This document shows positions 8,239-15,021 of a DNA stretch of 39,904 bases, piece by piece; position 1 is the first letter of the stretch, and every line of letters starts with the position of its first letter. The stretch is from Synergistaceae bacterium (GTDB lineage Bacteria > Synergistota > Synergistia > Synergistales > Aminobacteriaceae): NCBI GenBank assembly GCA_031272035.1, contig JAISUO010000104.1, positions 1-39,904 on the forward strand. The letters run 5' to 3'. The notes beneath the pieces were generated by a model that saw nothing but the letters and a program-made list of their open reading frames with translations, was not told the origin of the DNA and did no database searches. Made by a program: the position numbers and the translations under genes.

Positions 8239-8270
8239 GGGGCGCGGAATCCCCACAGGGCCCGCGCCCC
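8239..8270. terminator. GC-rich hairpin between convergent genes
   Basis: A 9-bp stem, GGGGCGCGG (8239-8247) with CCGCGCCCC (8262-8270), has a 14-base loop. It lies between the plus-strand luxC-like gene and the minus-strand phosphate acyltransferase gene. There is no good T-run on the plus side; on the minus side a loose TGCTTTCTC follows. It may act as a bidirectional terminator. Confidence 0.5.
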
Positions 8271-8277
8271 CTCAGAG

Positions 8278-9186
8278 CTAGCCGTTTGCAATAGCGGCCG
8301 CCAGCACCAGTGACAAGTATTTCTCTTCCGGGGAAGACCCTCTCGACGTCAAAATGATGGGAACCCGAGCCCCCAAAACGACGCCCGCCATGCGACCTCC
8401 GCCGAGGACGACGATACTTTTGCCCAGCGCGTTGCCCGTGTGGATGTTGGGGACGATGATGACGTCCGCGTCGCCTGCGACGGGGCTTTTGTAGTTTTTC
8501 AGCGCCGCGGCTTCGGGATCCAGCGCCAGATCCAGGGAAATGGGGCCTTCTACGACGCAGTTTTTGATCGTTCCTTCGCGGCTCATCCGGGCGAGCGTAT
8601 CGGCGTCCTGGGTCTCCGGCATTTTGGGATTGAGTTTTTCCACGGCCGCCAAAATTCCTACTTTCGGCTTCTCGTATCCCAGTACCCTCAGCGCTTCGAC
8701 CGTATTTTCAATGATTCCCTTTTTTTGTTCCAGAGTCGGGTAGGTCACCATGCCCCCGTCCGTCACGACAAGCAGTTTAGAGTAGCGAGGCGACTGAAAA
8801 ATCACGAAATGGGACATCAGCCTGCCCGTGCCGATGCCGGTTTCCCTGTTGACGACCGGCTTCAGCATCTGGGCCGTCTCCAGTTTGCCCTTCATGAGAA
8901 AGTCGCCTCTGCCCTCACGGATGAGAGACACGGCTTTTTTCGCGGCTTCTTCCGCGTCGGGGACGTCGTAAATGTCGTCCGGGGATAACACGACGCCCAG
9001 CTTCGAGAGGATTTCGGAGATTTGTGTTTTATCGCCCACCAGAACGGGGTTCACAAGCCCGTCTTTTTGCGCGTGAAATATGGCCTCCAGGGAGTGCTCA
9101 TCCGCCGCGGAAGCCACGATCGCCCTGCATGGACGGGTAAAGCCCTTCACTTTTGCGACCAGTTCATCGAAATTGCGCAACACCAT
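8278..9186 (-). CDS. ptb: Phosphate acyltransferase, phosphate butyryl/acetyltransferase family
   Basis: About 302 residues, the length of phosphotransbutyrylases. The sequence follows the PTA_PTB fold throughout: LVNPVLVGD near the N-terminus, DFLMKGKLETAQMLKPVVN with its conserved lysine, VTDGGMVTYPTL, then VVEGPISLDLALD and DVIIVPNIHTGN. It transfers an acyl group between CoA and phosphate; with a butyrate or acetate kinase it would yield ATP by substrate-level phosphorylation. No kinase gene is next to it, so the chain length is not fixed and the symbol is tentative. I start at ATG 9186 because GAGG sits 9 bases before it; the in-frame GTG at 9195 directly abuts that ribosome-binding site. 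The tRNA-operon terminator lies just upstream. Confidence 0.83.
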   Translation of the reverse strand: MVLRNFDELVAKVKGFTRPCRAIVASAADEHSLEAIFHAQKDGLVNPVLVGDKTQISEILSKLGVVLSPDDIYDVPDAEEAAKKAVSLIREGRGDFLMKGKLETAQMLKPVVNRETGIGTGRLMSHFVIFQSPRYSKLLVVTDGGMVTYPTLEQKKGIIENTVEALRVLGYEKPKVGILAAVEKLNPKMPETQDADTLARMSREGTIKNCVVEGPISLDLALDPEAAALKNYKSPVAGDADVIIVPNIHTGNALGKSIVVLGGGRMAGVVLGARVPIILTSRGSSPEEKYLSLVLAAAIANG

Positions 9187-9246
9187 CGTTTTCACCCTCG
9201 CTTTAAAATTTATATGAACTTCAGACTGGCACGAGCAGATAAAAAT

Positions 9247-9270
9247 AAACCCCGTCCAAAAACGGGGTTT
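9247..9270 (-). terminator. Rho-independent terminator after the tRNA pair
   Basis: A perfect 9-bp stem, AAACCCCGT (9247-9255) with ACGGGGTTT (9262-9270), has a 6-base loop. On the minus strand the stem is followed by a T-rich tract (TTTATTTTTATC). It ends the minus-strand tRNA transcript before the phosphate acyltransferase gene. Confidence 0.8.
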
Positions 9271-9366
9271 TCTTCAAATTTGAAATTTAAAGATCAAAAC
9301 ATCATTCCCATATAAATATGTCATGACAAATATCAAAATAACATCCGCACGTTCTATTTGGAAAAA

Positions 9367-9443
9367 TGGCGCGGCAGGCAGGATTCGAACCCACGACCTA
9401 AGGCTCCGTAGGCCTTCGCTCTATCCAGCTGAGCTACTGCCGC
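9367..9443 (-). tRNA. tRNA-Arg (anticodon ACG)
   Basis: The minus strand folds as a full cloverleaf: acceptor GCGGCAG paired with CTGCCGC, D-arm GCTC...GAGC, anticodon stem AAGGC/GCCTT around loop CTACGGA (anticodon ACG), and a T-arm with GTTCGAATC. The CCA end is encoded (TGG at 9367-9369 on the plus strand). The ACG anticodon would be deaminated at its first base to inosine to read CGU, CGC and CGA. Confidence 0.95.
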
Positions 9444-9458
9444 GTTCTTCCGCATCTA

Positions 9459-9552
9459 TGGCGGTGAGTGAGAGATTCGAACTCTCGATAGAGGTTTTAG
9501 CCCCTATACTCGCTTAGCAGGCGAGTGCCTTCAGCCTCTCGGCCAACTCACC
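9459..9552 (-). tRNA. tRNA-Ser (anticodon GCT)
   Basis: A class II tRNA with a long variable arm, as expected for serine. Acceptor GGTGAGT pairs with ACTCACC; the anticodon stem ACTCGC/GCGAGT holds loop CTGCTAA (anticodon GCT, reading AGC and AGU). The variable arm is followed by a T-arm with GTTCGAATC. CCA is encoded. It lies 15 bases upstream of tRNA-Arg on the same strand, so the two are probably co-transcribed. Confidence 0.95.
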
Positions 9553-9572
9553 TTCACAAACACACGCGGGAT

Positions 9573-9600
9573 ATTATAGCGTCTAAACGCTTTCTGTCAA
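9573..9600 (-). promoter_or_regulatory. Consensus sigma-70-type promoter for the tRNA pair
   Basis: Minus strand: TTGACA (plus 9595-9600), 16-base spacer, TATAAT (plus 9573-9578). Both hexamers are perfect. Transcription would begin about 14 bases before the tRNA-Ser 5' end at 9552. The promoter sits in the gap between the chaperone gene and the tRNAs. Confidence 0.85.
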
Positions 9601-9624
9601 CCTTGGACTTCTTCCAGTGTCCGA

Positions 9625-10782
9625 TCAATCCCCGCTGACGACGGCGGTATCGGCGGAAAGGGGTGAATCCGCGGAGGTCGGCGCGACGGAAGAATCCTTT
9701 GAAACATCCCCTGATGCCACATCGCCGCTCTGCGTGTTTTCGCTCACGGGCAGAACCACCGGAGCGGCCGGGAACAGGGAATTGTCGTGAATGACGATCC
9801 GGGACTCGGAGAGCAGGCGCTGTGAAAAATTGTCCACCGCCTCGCGTTCCTTTCTCTGCTGAAGCATGAGGCGAAGATCGGCGCTGACCTCGTTGTAGGG
9901 CGTGACCTTTTCAGCCACGACTTCGTTCTTTATGCCAACGGCATAGTCGTCGCTGGCGGCTTCGAACACGGGGCTGATTTCCCCAATGGCGAGAGTTTTC
10001 ATGGGCGCCAGACGTCCATCGAACACGGAATCCGGAACAAAAACCGGCTCCGGCGTAATTCTGATGACATCCGCGGAAGCCGTTACGTCACCCGAGGTCG
10101 CGGCGGCCCACTCTGTACCGGAGACGAGCAGAGCTCTCACCTTTTCGGCCGCGTCTCTGGAGGTGAAATCAGCCAGGCTGACCATGGTTCCCGCAGGCTG
10201 TTTGAAGAGGAAATCCTTTGTCGAGTCGTAGAACTCCACGGTCTCGTCCTCGCTGACCGTGATCCCTTCGATGACGGATTGGATCAGTTTCTGAATCGCC
10301 ATTTGCGCGGCCACGTCTTTTTGGTAATCCGCGAGTTTTTTCCCGGAACGTTCGAGAGACTGATAAAAAGCCTCTCTGGTGGGGAAAGCCTGATCCGCGT
10401 AATCCTTGACCGCCTGCTCCGCTTCGGCGTTGCTGATGGAGATTCCGCTGTTTTTAACTTCTTTGTTCAACTGAAGCTCCACCGCGTACTGGTTGAGCGC
10501 CGCCTGATAAATGTAAGGCCAGTCTCCGGAGGCAATTTCTCTGGATCCCGTCTGTTCGATGTACAGGGCCACCCGCCGGTCCAACATGGAGCGCAGCAGA
10601 TCCTGCCCGTTCACTTCAGCGACCACGTAATCCTCCAGACGTCCGTCTTCGGATGGAGACGGCCTGCGACGCCGGGATCCTCCGGACTCGTACATCAAAA
10701 ACGTGGACAGGAGAAAAGCCACTACAATTATGCCCATAATCAACCGCATCTGCGTTCTCAGTCTCTGAATCAAACCAACCAT
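9625..10782 (-). CDS. Membrane-anchored SurA/PpiD-like periplasmic folding factor
   Basis: 385 residues. One N-terminal membrane helix (RLIMGIIVVAFLLSTFLM, about residues 13-30) anchors the protein with the rest outside the cytoplasm. Residues 50-190 resemble the SurA N-terminal chaperone domain: AEVNGQDLLRSML, then helical YQAALNQYAVELQLNKE and ISISNAEAEQAVKDYA. Residues 195-310 resemble a degenerate parvulin (PpiC-type) domain with LAIGEISPVFEA. The last 40 residues are Ser/Asp/Val-rich and probably disordered, with SGDV repeated. Such proteins assist folding of exported or outer-membrane proteins, which fits a two-membrane envelope. The start codon follows AAGGAAG closely. I am sure of the family but not of isomerase activity. 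Confidence 0.78.
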   Translation of the reverse strand: MVGLIQRLRTQMRLIMGIIVVAFLLSTFLMYESGGSRRRRPSPSEDGRLEDYVVAEVNGQDLLRSMLDRRVALYIEQTGSREIASGDWPYIYQAALNQYAVELQLNKEVKNSGISISNAEAEQAVKDYADQAFPTREAFYQSLERSGKKLADYQKDVAAQMAIQKLIQSVIEGITVSEDETVEFYDSTKDFLFKQPAGTMVSLADFTSRDAAEKVRALLVSGTEWAAATSGDVTASADVIRITPEPVFVPDSVFDGRLAPMKTLAIGEISPVFEAASDDYAVGIKNEVVAEKVTPYNEVSADLRLMLQQRKEREAVDNFSQRLLSESRIVIHDNSLFPAAPVVLPVSENTQSGDVASGDVSKDSSVAPTSADSPLSADTAVVSGD

Positions 10783-10907
10783 CTTCCTTTATATATTGAG
10801 TCTTTTTGGAAACGCACATTCGCAAAATGAGATTTTATCATATTCTGCCGCAAAACATATGGTCTTTCTGTCAATGGAGCATTGAAGCCCCTTCGACAAA
10901 GAGAACA

Positions 10908-10922
10908 GGCTGTCCGCCAGCC
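10908..10922 (-). terminator. Weak hairpin after the RuBisCO-like gene
   Basis: A 5-bp stem, GGCTG (10908-10912) with CAGCC (10918-10922), is followed on the minus strand by TGTTCTCTTTG. It lies 13 bases beyond the RuBisCO-like gene's stop and could be a weak terminator. The stem is short, so this is tentative. Confidence 0.3.
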
Positions 10923-10934
10923 GGTGAAGCGCGT

Positions 10935-12092
10935 TCACCGCTCCAGCGCGGCGCGAAAACGCCGGCAGTTTTCGACGAGGTCGCCGCCGCAGGTGAAAAG
11001 CCCTCCTCCCACCAGGACCAGCATGTCGTCGCCGTAGGTCCGCCTCATGTCGTCGATGTTTCCCAGTTCCATCCCGCCGGCCGGGGCGGGGAAAATGGGC
11101 TCGAAGTTTTCCGGATTCTCTCTGCAGGCCGCCGCAATCCCCAGGCAATCCTCCTTCGAAAGGGGAAAACGACCGCCGCAGTTGGGAAAGATCGTGGCGT
11201 CCGCTCCCGCCATGCGCATGAAAGTGCCGAACAGCAGGTCGGCGGCGATGCCCTGGCGGGTGAGAGCGTAACTTCCGAGAAAAGCGGGGTGCGTAAAGAT
11301 GGGCAGTTCTCCCTCTGTCCGCTCCGAAATTTCCCGCACCGCATCCAGACCCGTGAGACCAGGCGACACCAGAAGTCCACCCGCCCCCAGTTCACGGGCT
11401 CTTTGCACCCGCTCCGGCAATTGAGAGGCCGGGGCGGTGACGTTGGGGACGTACAGGGCTTTGCGCCCCAGCTTCGCGGCGGACTCTCGCACCGCGGCGG
11501 CGCAGAGGGCGACGCGCTCTTCGAAGGGAGCGAACACCTGATTGGTGAGGCCGTGGTCGTCTTTGACGATGTCCACTCCCCCCTCCACGAATTGGGCGGC
11601 CAGCCTCGCCATTTCGGAGGACGAGAGCCCCATGGGCTTGAGCGCGGTGAAAAGCAGAGGACGACGGGGCACGCCGAGAAGGGCGCGAATCCCCTTCACT
11701 CCAAAACGGGGCCCGCGTAAAAACGAGCGAACGCCCCTTCCCGGATGGATTCGCACAACCTGGATTCCGGGCTTGATGCTGATGTTGCCAAAAATCACGT
11801 CGAGAAACTGAGTGAACTCCCCCGCGGCGGTTTCGTCCGCAAAACTGACGGAGGCGAGGTACTGTCCTTCGCGTTCTTTTTCCAGGTTTTCAAGACGGCC
11901 CCGCACCTCCGAGAGAATGGCGCCGGGGGGCAGCAGCGGAACCGGAAACTCCACAGTCTGCTCGGTGCAGATGTCCTCCGCCCTCTCCCGAGCCGCCTGT
12001 TCATTGTCCGCGTACAGGCGATAGAGAACCAGAAAGCGCCCTCCGCCGACCAGGCTTCGGGTTCGCGCGTCGTCGTGGTCTTCGAAAAACAT
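10935..12092 (-). CDS. RuBisCO-like protein (form IV family, function unknown)
   Basis: 385 residues, a RuBisCO large-chain homologue. The N-terminal domain is residues 1-140 and the TIM barrel about 145-380. Barrel motifs: FTALKPMG with K152 (equivalent to Rubisco K175), GGVDIVKDDHGL with K177 and D179 (equivalent to K201 and D203), FTHPAFLG, GGRF, and phosphate-binding VGGGLF near 361-366. The third metal ligand of the usual KDDE motif is His (H180), so true carboxylase activity is unlikely. Family members catalyse enolisation, isomerisation or decarboxylation of phosphorylated sugars. The gene follows the split transketolase with one base between stop and start, so it is co-transcribed, and the substrate is probably a phosphosugar shared with that enzyme. 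Confidence 0.87.
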   Translation of the reverse strand: MFFEDHDDARTRSLVGGGRFLVLYRLYADNEQAARERAEDICTEQTVEFPVPLLPPGAILSEVRGRLENLEKEREGQYLASVSFADETAAGEFTQFLDVIFGNISIKPGIQVVRIHPGRGVRSFLRGPRFGVKGIRALLGVPRRPLLFTALKPMGLSSSEMARLAAQFVEGGVDIVKDDHGLTNQVFAPFEERVALCAAAVRESAAKLGRKALYVPNVTAPASQLPERVQRARELGAGGLLVSPGLTGLDAVREISERTEGELPIFTHPAFLGSYALTRQGIAADLLFGTFMRMAGADATIFPNCGGRFPLSKEDCLGIAAACRENPENFEPIFPAPAGGMELGNIDDMRRTYGDDMLVLVGGGLFTCGGDLVENCRRFRAALER

Positions 12093-12093
12093 G

Positions 12094-13104
12094 CTACAGG
12101 GCCTCCGCCTTGGCGCTGCTGTGCAGGGCCGGCGTGTACGCTTCCGCCAGGCTGTTTTCGTCGATGAAAAACCGCTTTCCGGTGATCTCTTCCACCGCGC
12201 CTGTCAGAGCCAGTGCGTCCAGTCCGTATTCCCGCATCAGATGACGGCGACCGGCCCCGTGAACGAAGGTGTCGCGCAGGCCAAGACGACGCAGGGGCTT
12301 TCCCGTTCCGGCCTCCGCCATGCCCTCGGCCAGGATGGATCCCAGTCCGCCCAGGATGCTGTGGTTTTCGAGGGTGATCGCTCCCCACCGGCTGGCCGCG
12401 ATTTCTCTCACGATTTCCGGATGATTGAAGGGCTTGAGGGTGGAAACGTGATAGTGGGCAATGTCCAGCCCTCTCTCCCGCAGCGCCGCGACGGCTCTCA
12501 TGCCCTCTTCGGTGCATATCCCGGAGGTCAGCAGGACGAAATCGCCGCCCTCCGAGAGCTTGCGGCACGCCCCAGGTTTCAGCGGCTCCTTTGGGTCGAA
12601 AAGACGGGGAATCTCTCCGCGCAGCTGGCGGACGTACACCGGACCGGGTATGTCGCAGGCCGCCTCCAGAATCGACTCGGTCTCGGTGGCGTCGCCGGCC
12701 TCAAGAATGGTCATATTCGGGAGAGCCCGCATCACCGCGACGTCTTCAATGGCCTGATGGGTGGCGCCGCCCGGCGTGAGGATGCCCGGCAGAAAACCGA
12801 ACATTTTGACGGGCAGGTTGGGATAGGCCACGGACATGGCGACCTGGTCGAGAGCGCGGCGATAGATGAACACGGCGAACGTATGCACCAGCGGAATCAA
12901 CCCCTGACGCGCCATCCCTCCGGCGAAGGCGAGCATGTTCTGTTCGGCGATGCCCATGGACAAAAATCGTTCCGGAAAGGCGTCGCGAAATCCGTCCGCC
13001 TCGCAGGAGGAGGTCAAATCCGCCGACAGCACCCAGGCTTCGGGGTGGTTCCGTCCCCATTCAACCAGATGTTTCGCGTGTACTTTCGTCAGTATTTCCA
13101 TCAT
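12094..13104 (-). CDS. Transketolase-like protein, C-terminal subunit (RuBisCO-like operon)
   Basis: About 336 residues with the pyrimidine-binding and C-terminal domains of transketolase. MGIAEQNM contains the TPP-activating glutamate, E54; further landmarks are HTFAVFIYRRALDQ, GGATHQAIEDVAVMR and TLENHSILGGLGS. I start at ATG 13104, with AAGGG five bases upstream; the frame remains open to 13197 but would then overlap the partner gene. It forms a dimeric TPP enzyme with the product of the upstream gene. Its position between that gene and the RuBisCO-like gene suggests a dedicated sugar-phosphate pathway. An apulose-4-phosphate transketolase (AptA/AptB) is a described split enzyme of this kind from apiose catabolism, but no other apiose genes are visible. 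Confidence 0.84.
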   Translation of the reverse strand: MMEILTKVHAKHLVEWGRNHPEAWVLSADLTSSCEADGFRDAFPERFLSMGIAEQNMLAFAGGMARQGLIPLVHTFAVFIYRRALDQVAMSVAYPNLPVKMFGFLPGILTPGGATHQAIEDVAVMRALPNMTILEAGDATETESILEAACDIPGPVYVRQLRGEIPRLFDPKEPLKPGACRKLSEGGDFVLLTSGICTEEGMRAVAALRERGLDIAHYHVSTLKPFNHPEIVREIAASRWGAITLENHSILGGLGSILAEGMAEAGTGKPLRRLGLRDTFVHGAGRRHLMREYGLDALALTGAVEEITGKRFFIDENSLAEAYTPALHSSAKAEAL

Positions 13105-13120
13105 TATTGCCCTTTCTGCG

Positions 13121-14062
13121 TTACAGCCCTTCCTGGAATGTGTTCTCGTAAAATTTTCGATATTCTGCTTTTTCTTCAGGGGAGGCAAAACGGACATAGT
13201 GGAATTTCGGCCGGCGTTTTTGCAGAACGGCCATGTCCCGGCAGGGGTCCGTGTCGCAGAGGACGAAGGTGGGGACGTCGGCGGCTGGCGCTCTGCCGAG
13301 GCGGATCAGGGTTTTTATGTCGTGTCCGTCGATGCGGCGCACCCGGGCGCCGAAGGCCGCCAGACGCCTGTCGAAGGGTTCCAGCTGCATGACGGAGGTC
13401 ATCGGGCCGTCGCACTGACATCCGTTCATGTCGACGTAAGCGAGCATATTGCCGAGTTTATGAAAGCAGGTGGCCTGGACGGCCTCCCAGAACTCTCCGG
13501 ACTGACACTCTCCGTCGCTCATGAGGAGGATCACCCGGCCCGTTTCTCCCTTTACCCGACGGGCCAGCGCGATGCCTGCGGCCTGACTGATTCCCTGTCC
13601 CAGCGACCCCGTGGTCACCTCCATGCCCGGAGAGTGTTCCGCGCCTATCATCTCCACGGTGCTGCCATCGACGTTATAAGCCGCCATGCTTTTTTCGTCC
13701 ATCCGCCCGACCTCGACCAGCGCGGCGTACAGCGTCAGTGCGTACTGAGCAGGAGAAAGAATGAAATTATCGCAGTCCGGCTCGCCTCCGCCGTTGAAGA
13801 TCGCTCCGGTGAGAGCGGGACGGGCGGGCCCCGGCGTTCCTGCAAAGGGCAGGGCGCTCAGGGGCCGGTCGATTTTTTTCAGGTTCAGGACACAGGTGTA
13901 CAGCGCCGCGAAAATTTCCGCCGACGAACAGGCCTGGCTGAGGTATCCGCCGTCATGGGACAGCGTGTGGGCCAGCACGCGGCGACGAATGCCACGGGCC
14001 GCCCGCGCCGCCCGATCGATTTGATTTTCCCGGCCCTTTCGGCGGGCTGAATGATCTCCCAT
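13121..14062 (-). CDS. Transketolase-like protein, N-terminal subunit, with altered active-site motifs
   Basis: About 313 residues. The TPP/Mg motif is intact: SDGECQSGEFWEA (from about residue 182) with MNGCQCDG (from about 212), and VTTGSLGQGISQAAG matches the family. The first conserved histidine motif (SGHPG in transketolase) is replaced by DGGYLSQ, and SNGHG is replaced by SPAQYA, so two catalytic or substrate-contacting histidines are gone. There is also an insertion of roughly 20-25 residues (PLSALPFAGTPGPARPALTG) before the second motif. The protein may therefore use an atypical donor or acceptor. I start at ATG 14062, where AAGGGGG lies 8 bases upstream; an in-frame TTG at 14080 has none. 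The gene leads the operon with the C-subunit and RuBisCO-like genes. The AT-rich leader contains an 11-bp tandem repeat. Confidence 0.82.
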   Translation of the reverse strand: MGDHSARRKGRENQIDRAARAARGIRRRVLAHTLSHDGGYLSQACSSAEIFAALYTCVLNLKKIDRPLSALPFAGTPGPARPALTGAIFNGGGEPDCDNFILSPAQYALTLYAALVEVGRMDEKSMAAYNVDGSTVEMIGAEHSPGMEVTTGSLGQGISQAAGIALARRVKGETGRVILLMSDGECQSGEFWEAVQATCFHKLGNMLAYVDMNGCQCDGPMTSVMQLEPFDRRLAAFGARVRRIDGHDIKTLIRLGRAPAADVPTFVLCDTDPCRDMAVLQKRRPKFHYVRFASPEEKAEYRKFYENTFQEGL

Positions 14063-14077
14063 GCAACAGTCCCCCTT

Positions 14078-14110
14078 CAACTTTCAGCCAACTTTCACTC
14101 AACTTTCAGC
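14078..14110. repeat. Three tandem copies of an 11-bp unit upstream of the transketolase gene
   Basis: CAACTTTCAGC (14078-14088), CAACTTTCACT (14089-14099) and CAACTTTCAGC (14100-14110). The first and third copies are identical; the middle one differs in two bases. On the minus strand the array runs directly into the ribosome-binding site AAGGGGG of the transketolase N-subunit. Confidence 0.9.
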
Positions 14111-14215
14111 GGAGCCGCTTTTTTTACTTTCAGACCGCGGCCTTTATTTGTCCGCAATCATAACACCTGAACGGGGCGCTGCAAAAGATACCTGTCTGTT
14201 TGCGGTTCTGTGCGT

Positions 14216-14221
14216 TATACT
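14216..14221 (+). promoter_or_regulatory. Possible -10 element upstream of gpmA
   Basis: TATACT, 29 bases before the gpmA start, resembles a -10 hexamer. No good -35 lies at 16-18 bases; TTGCGG at 14200-14205 is too close. The 187-bp region also holds the 11-bp repeat array on the divergent side. Confidence 0.35.
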
Positions 14222-14249
14222 TTAGATACAAGACAAGGGAGGGATTTTA

Positions 14250-14996
14250 ATGTATAAAATTGTACTTGTTCGTCATGGAGAAAGCGCCTGGAACAAAGAA
14301 AATCGTTTTACCGGATGGACGGACGTTCCGCTGTCGGAAAAGGGGATCGCGGAGGCCCGGGATGCCGGAAAACTTCTGAAAAAAGAGGGATTTGTTTTCG
14401 ATATGGCCTACACGTCCGTTCTGAAGCGCGCCATCAAGACCCTGTGGCTGGTGCTGGAGGAAATGGACATGATGTGGATTCCCGTCGTTCGCTCCTGGCG
14501 TCTCAACGAACGCCATTATGGAGCTCTGCAGGGGCTGAACAAGGCGGAGACGGCGGCGAAATACGGCGACGATCAGGTGAAAATCTGGCGGCGCAGTTAC
14601 GACGTCCGCCCGCCGCTTCTCACGAAAGACGACGAGCGTCATCCCTCGGGCGACCCCCGTTACGCGTCCCTGAAAGCCGGCGAGATCCCCGATGGCGAGT
14701 GTCTGGCCGATACCGTGGCACGTGCCGTCCCTTACTGGGAAAATACCATCGTTCCGGAAATCCGGAGCGGGAAAAAGATTCTCATCGCGGCCCACGGCAA
14801 CAGTTTGCGCGCGCTGGTGAAATATCTGGACAACATCTCGGAAGAGGAGATCGTTGAACTCAATATTCCCACGGGCGCGCCTCTGGTGTATGAATTGAAT
14901 GAAGACATGAAACCCGTCGGTCATCGCTACCTCGGCGACCCCGAGGCCATTGCCAGAGCTCAGGCCGCCGTAGCCGGGCAGGGAAAGGCGAAATAA
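14250..14996 (+). CDS. gpmA: 2,3-bisphosphoglycerate-dependent phosphoglycerate mutase
   Basis: 248 residues, the standard length. The phosphohistidine motif LVRHGES is at residues 6-12 (H9 is phosphorylated), followed by [15 protein letters not shown]. The substrate-binding [15 protein letters not shown] and the second catalytic histidine in [10 protein letters not shown] are present. It interconverts 3- and 2-phosphoglycerate in glycolysis. GGAGGG lies 7 bases upstream of the ATG. The gene begins a co-directional block: the TerB-domain gene starts 25 bases after its stop with no terminator between, an unusual partner for a core glycolytic gene. Confidence 0.96.
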   Translation: MYKIVLVRHGESAWNKENRFTGWTDVPLSEKGIAEARDAGKLLKKEGFVFDMAYTSVLKRAIKTLWLVLEEMDMMWIPVVRSWRLNERHYGALQGLNKAETAAKYGDDQVKIWRRSYDVRPPLLTKDDERHPSGDPRYASLKAGEIPDGECLADTVARAVPYWENTIVPEIRSGKKILIAAHGNSLRALVKYLDNISEEEIVELNIPTGAPLVYELNEDMKPVGHRYLGDPEAIARAQAAVAGQGKAK

Positions 14997-15021
14997 GAGA
15001 ATTTACAGGCTGAAAAATCAG

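Noticed and set aside
10783-10934. Promoter for the SurA/PpiD-like gene with TTGACA on the minus strand
   Set aside because: The nearest -10-like TATGAT is about 27 bases away, too far for a normal promoter, so I did not list it.
12091-14050. Plus-strand open frames of 370-430 codons opposite the second transketolase
   Set aside because: The minus-strand genes here have clear family motifs; the plus-strand products show none and are shadows of GC-rich coding sequence.
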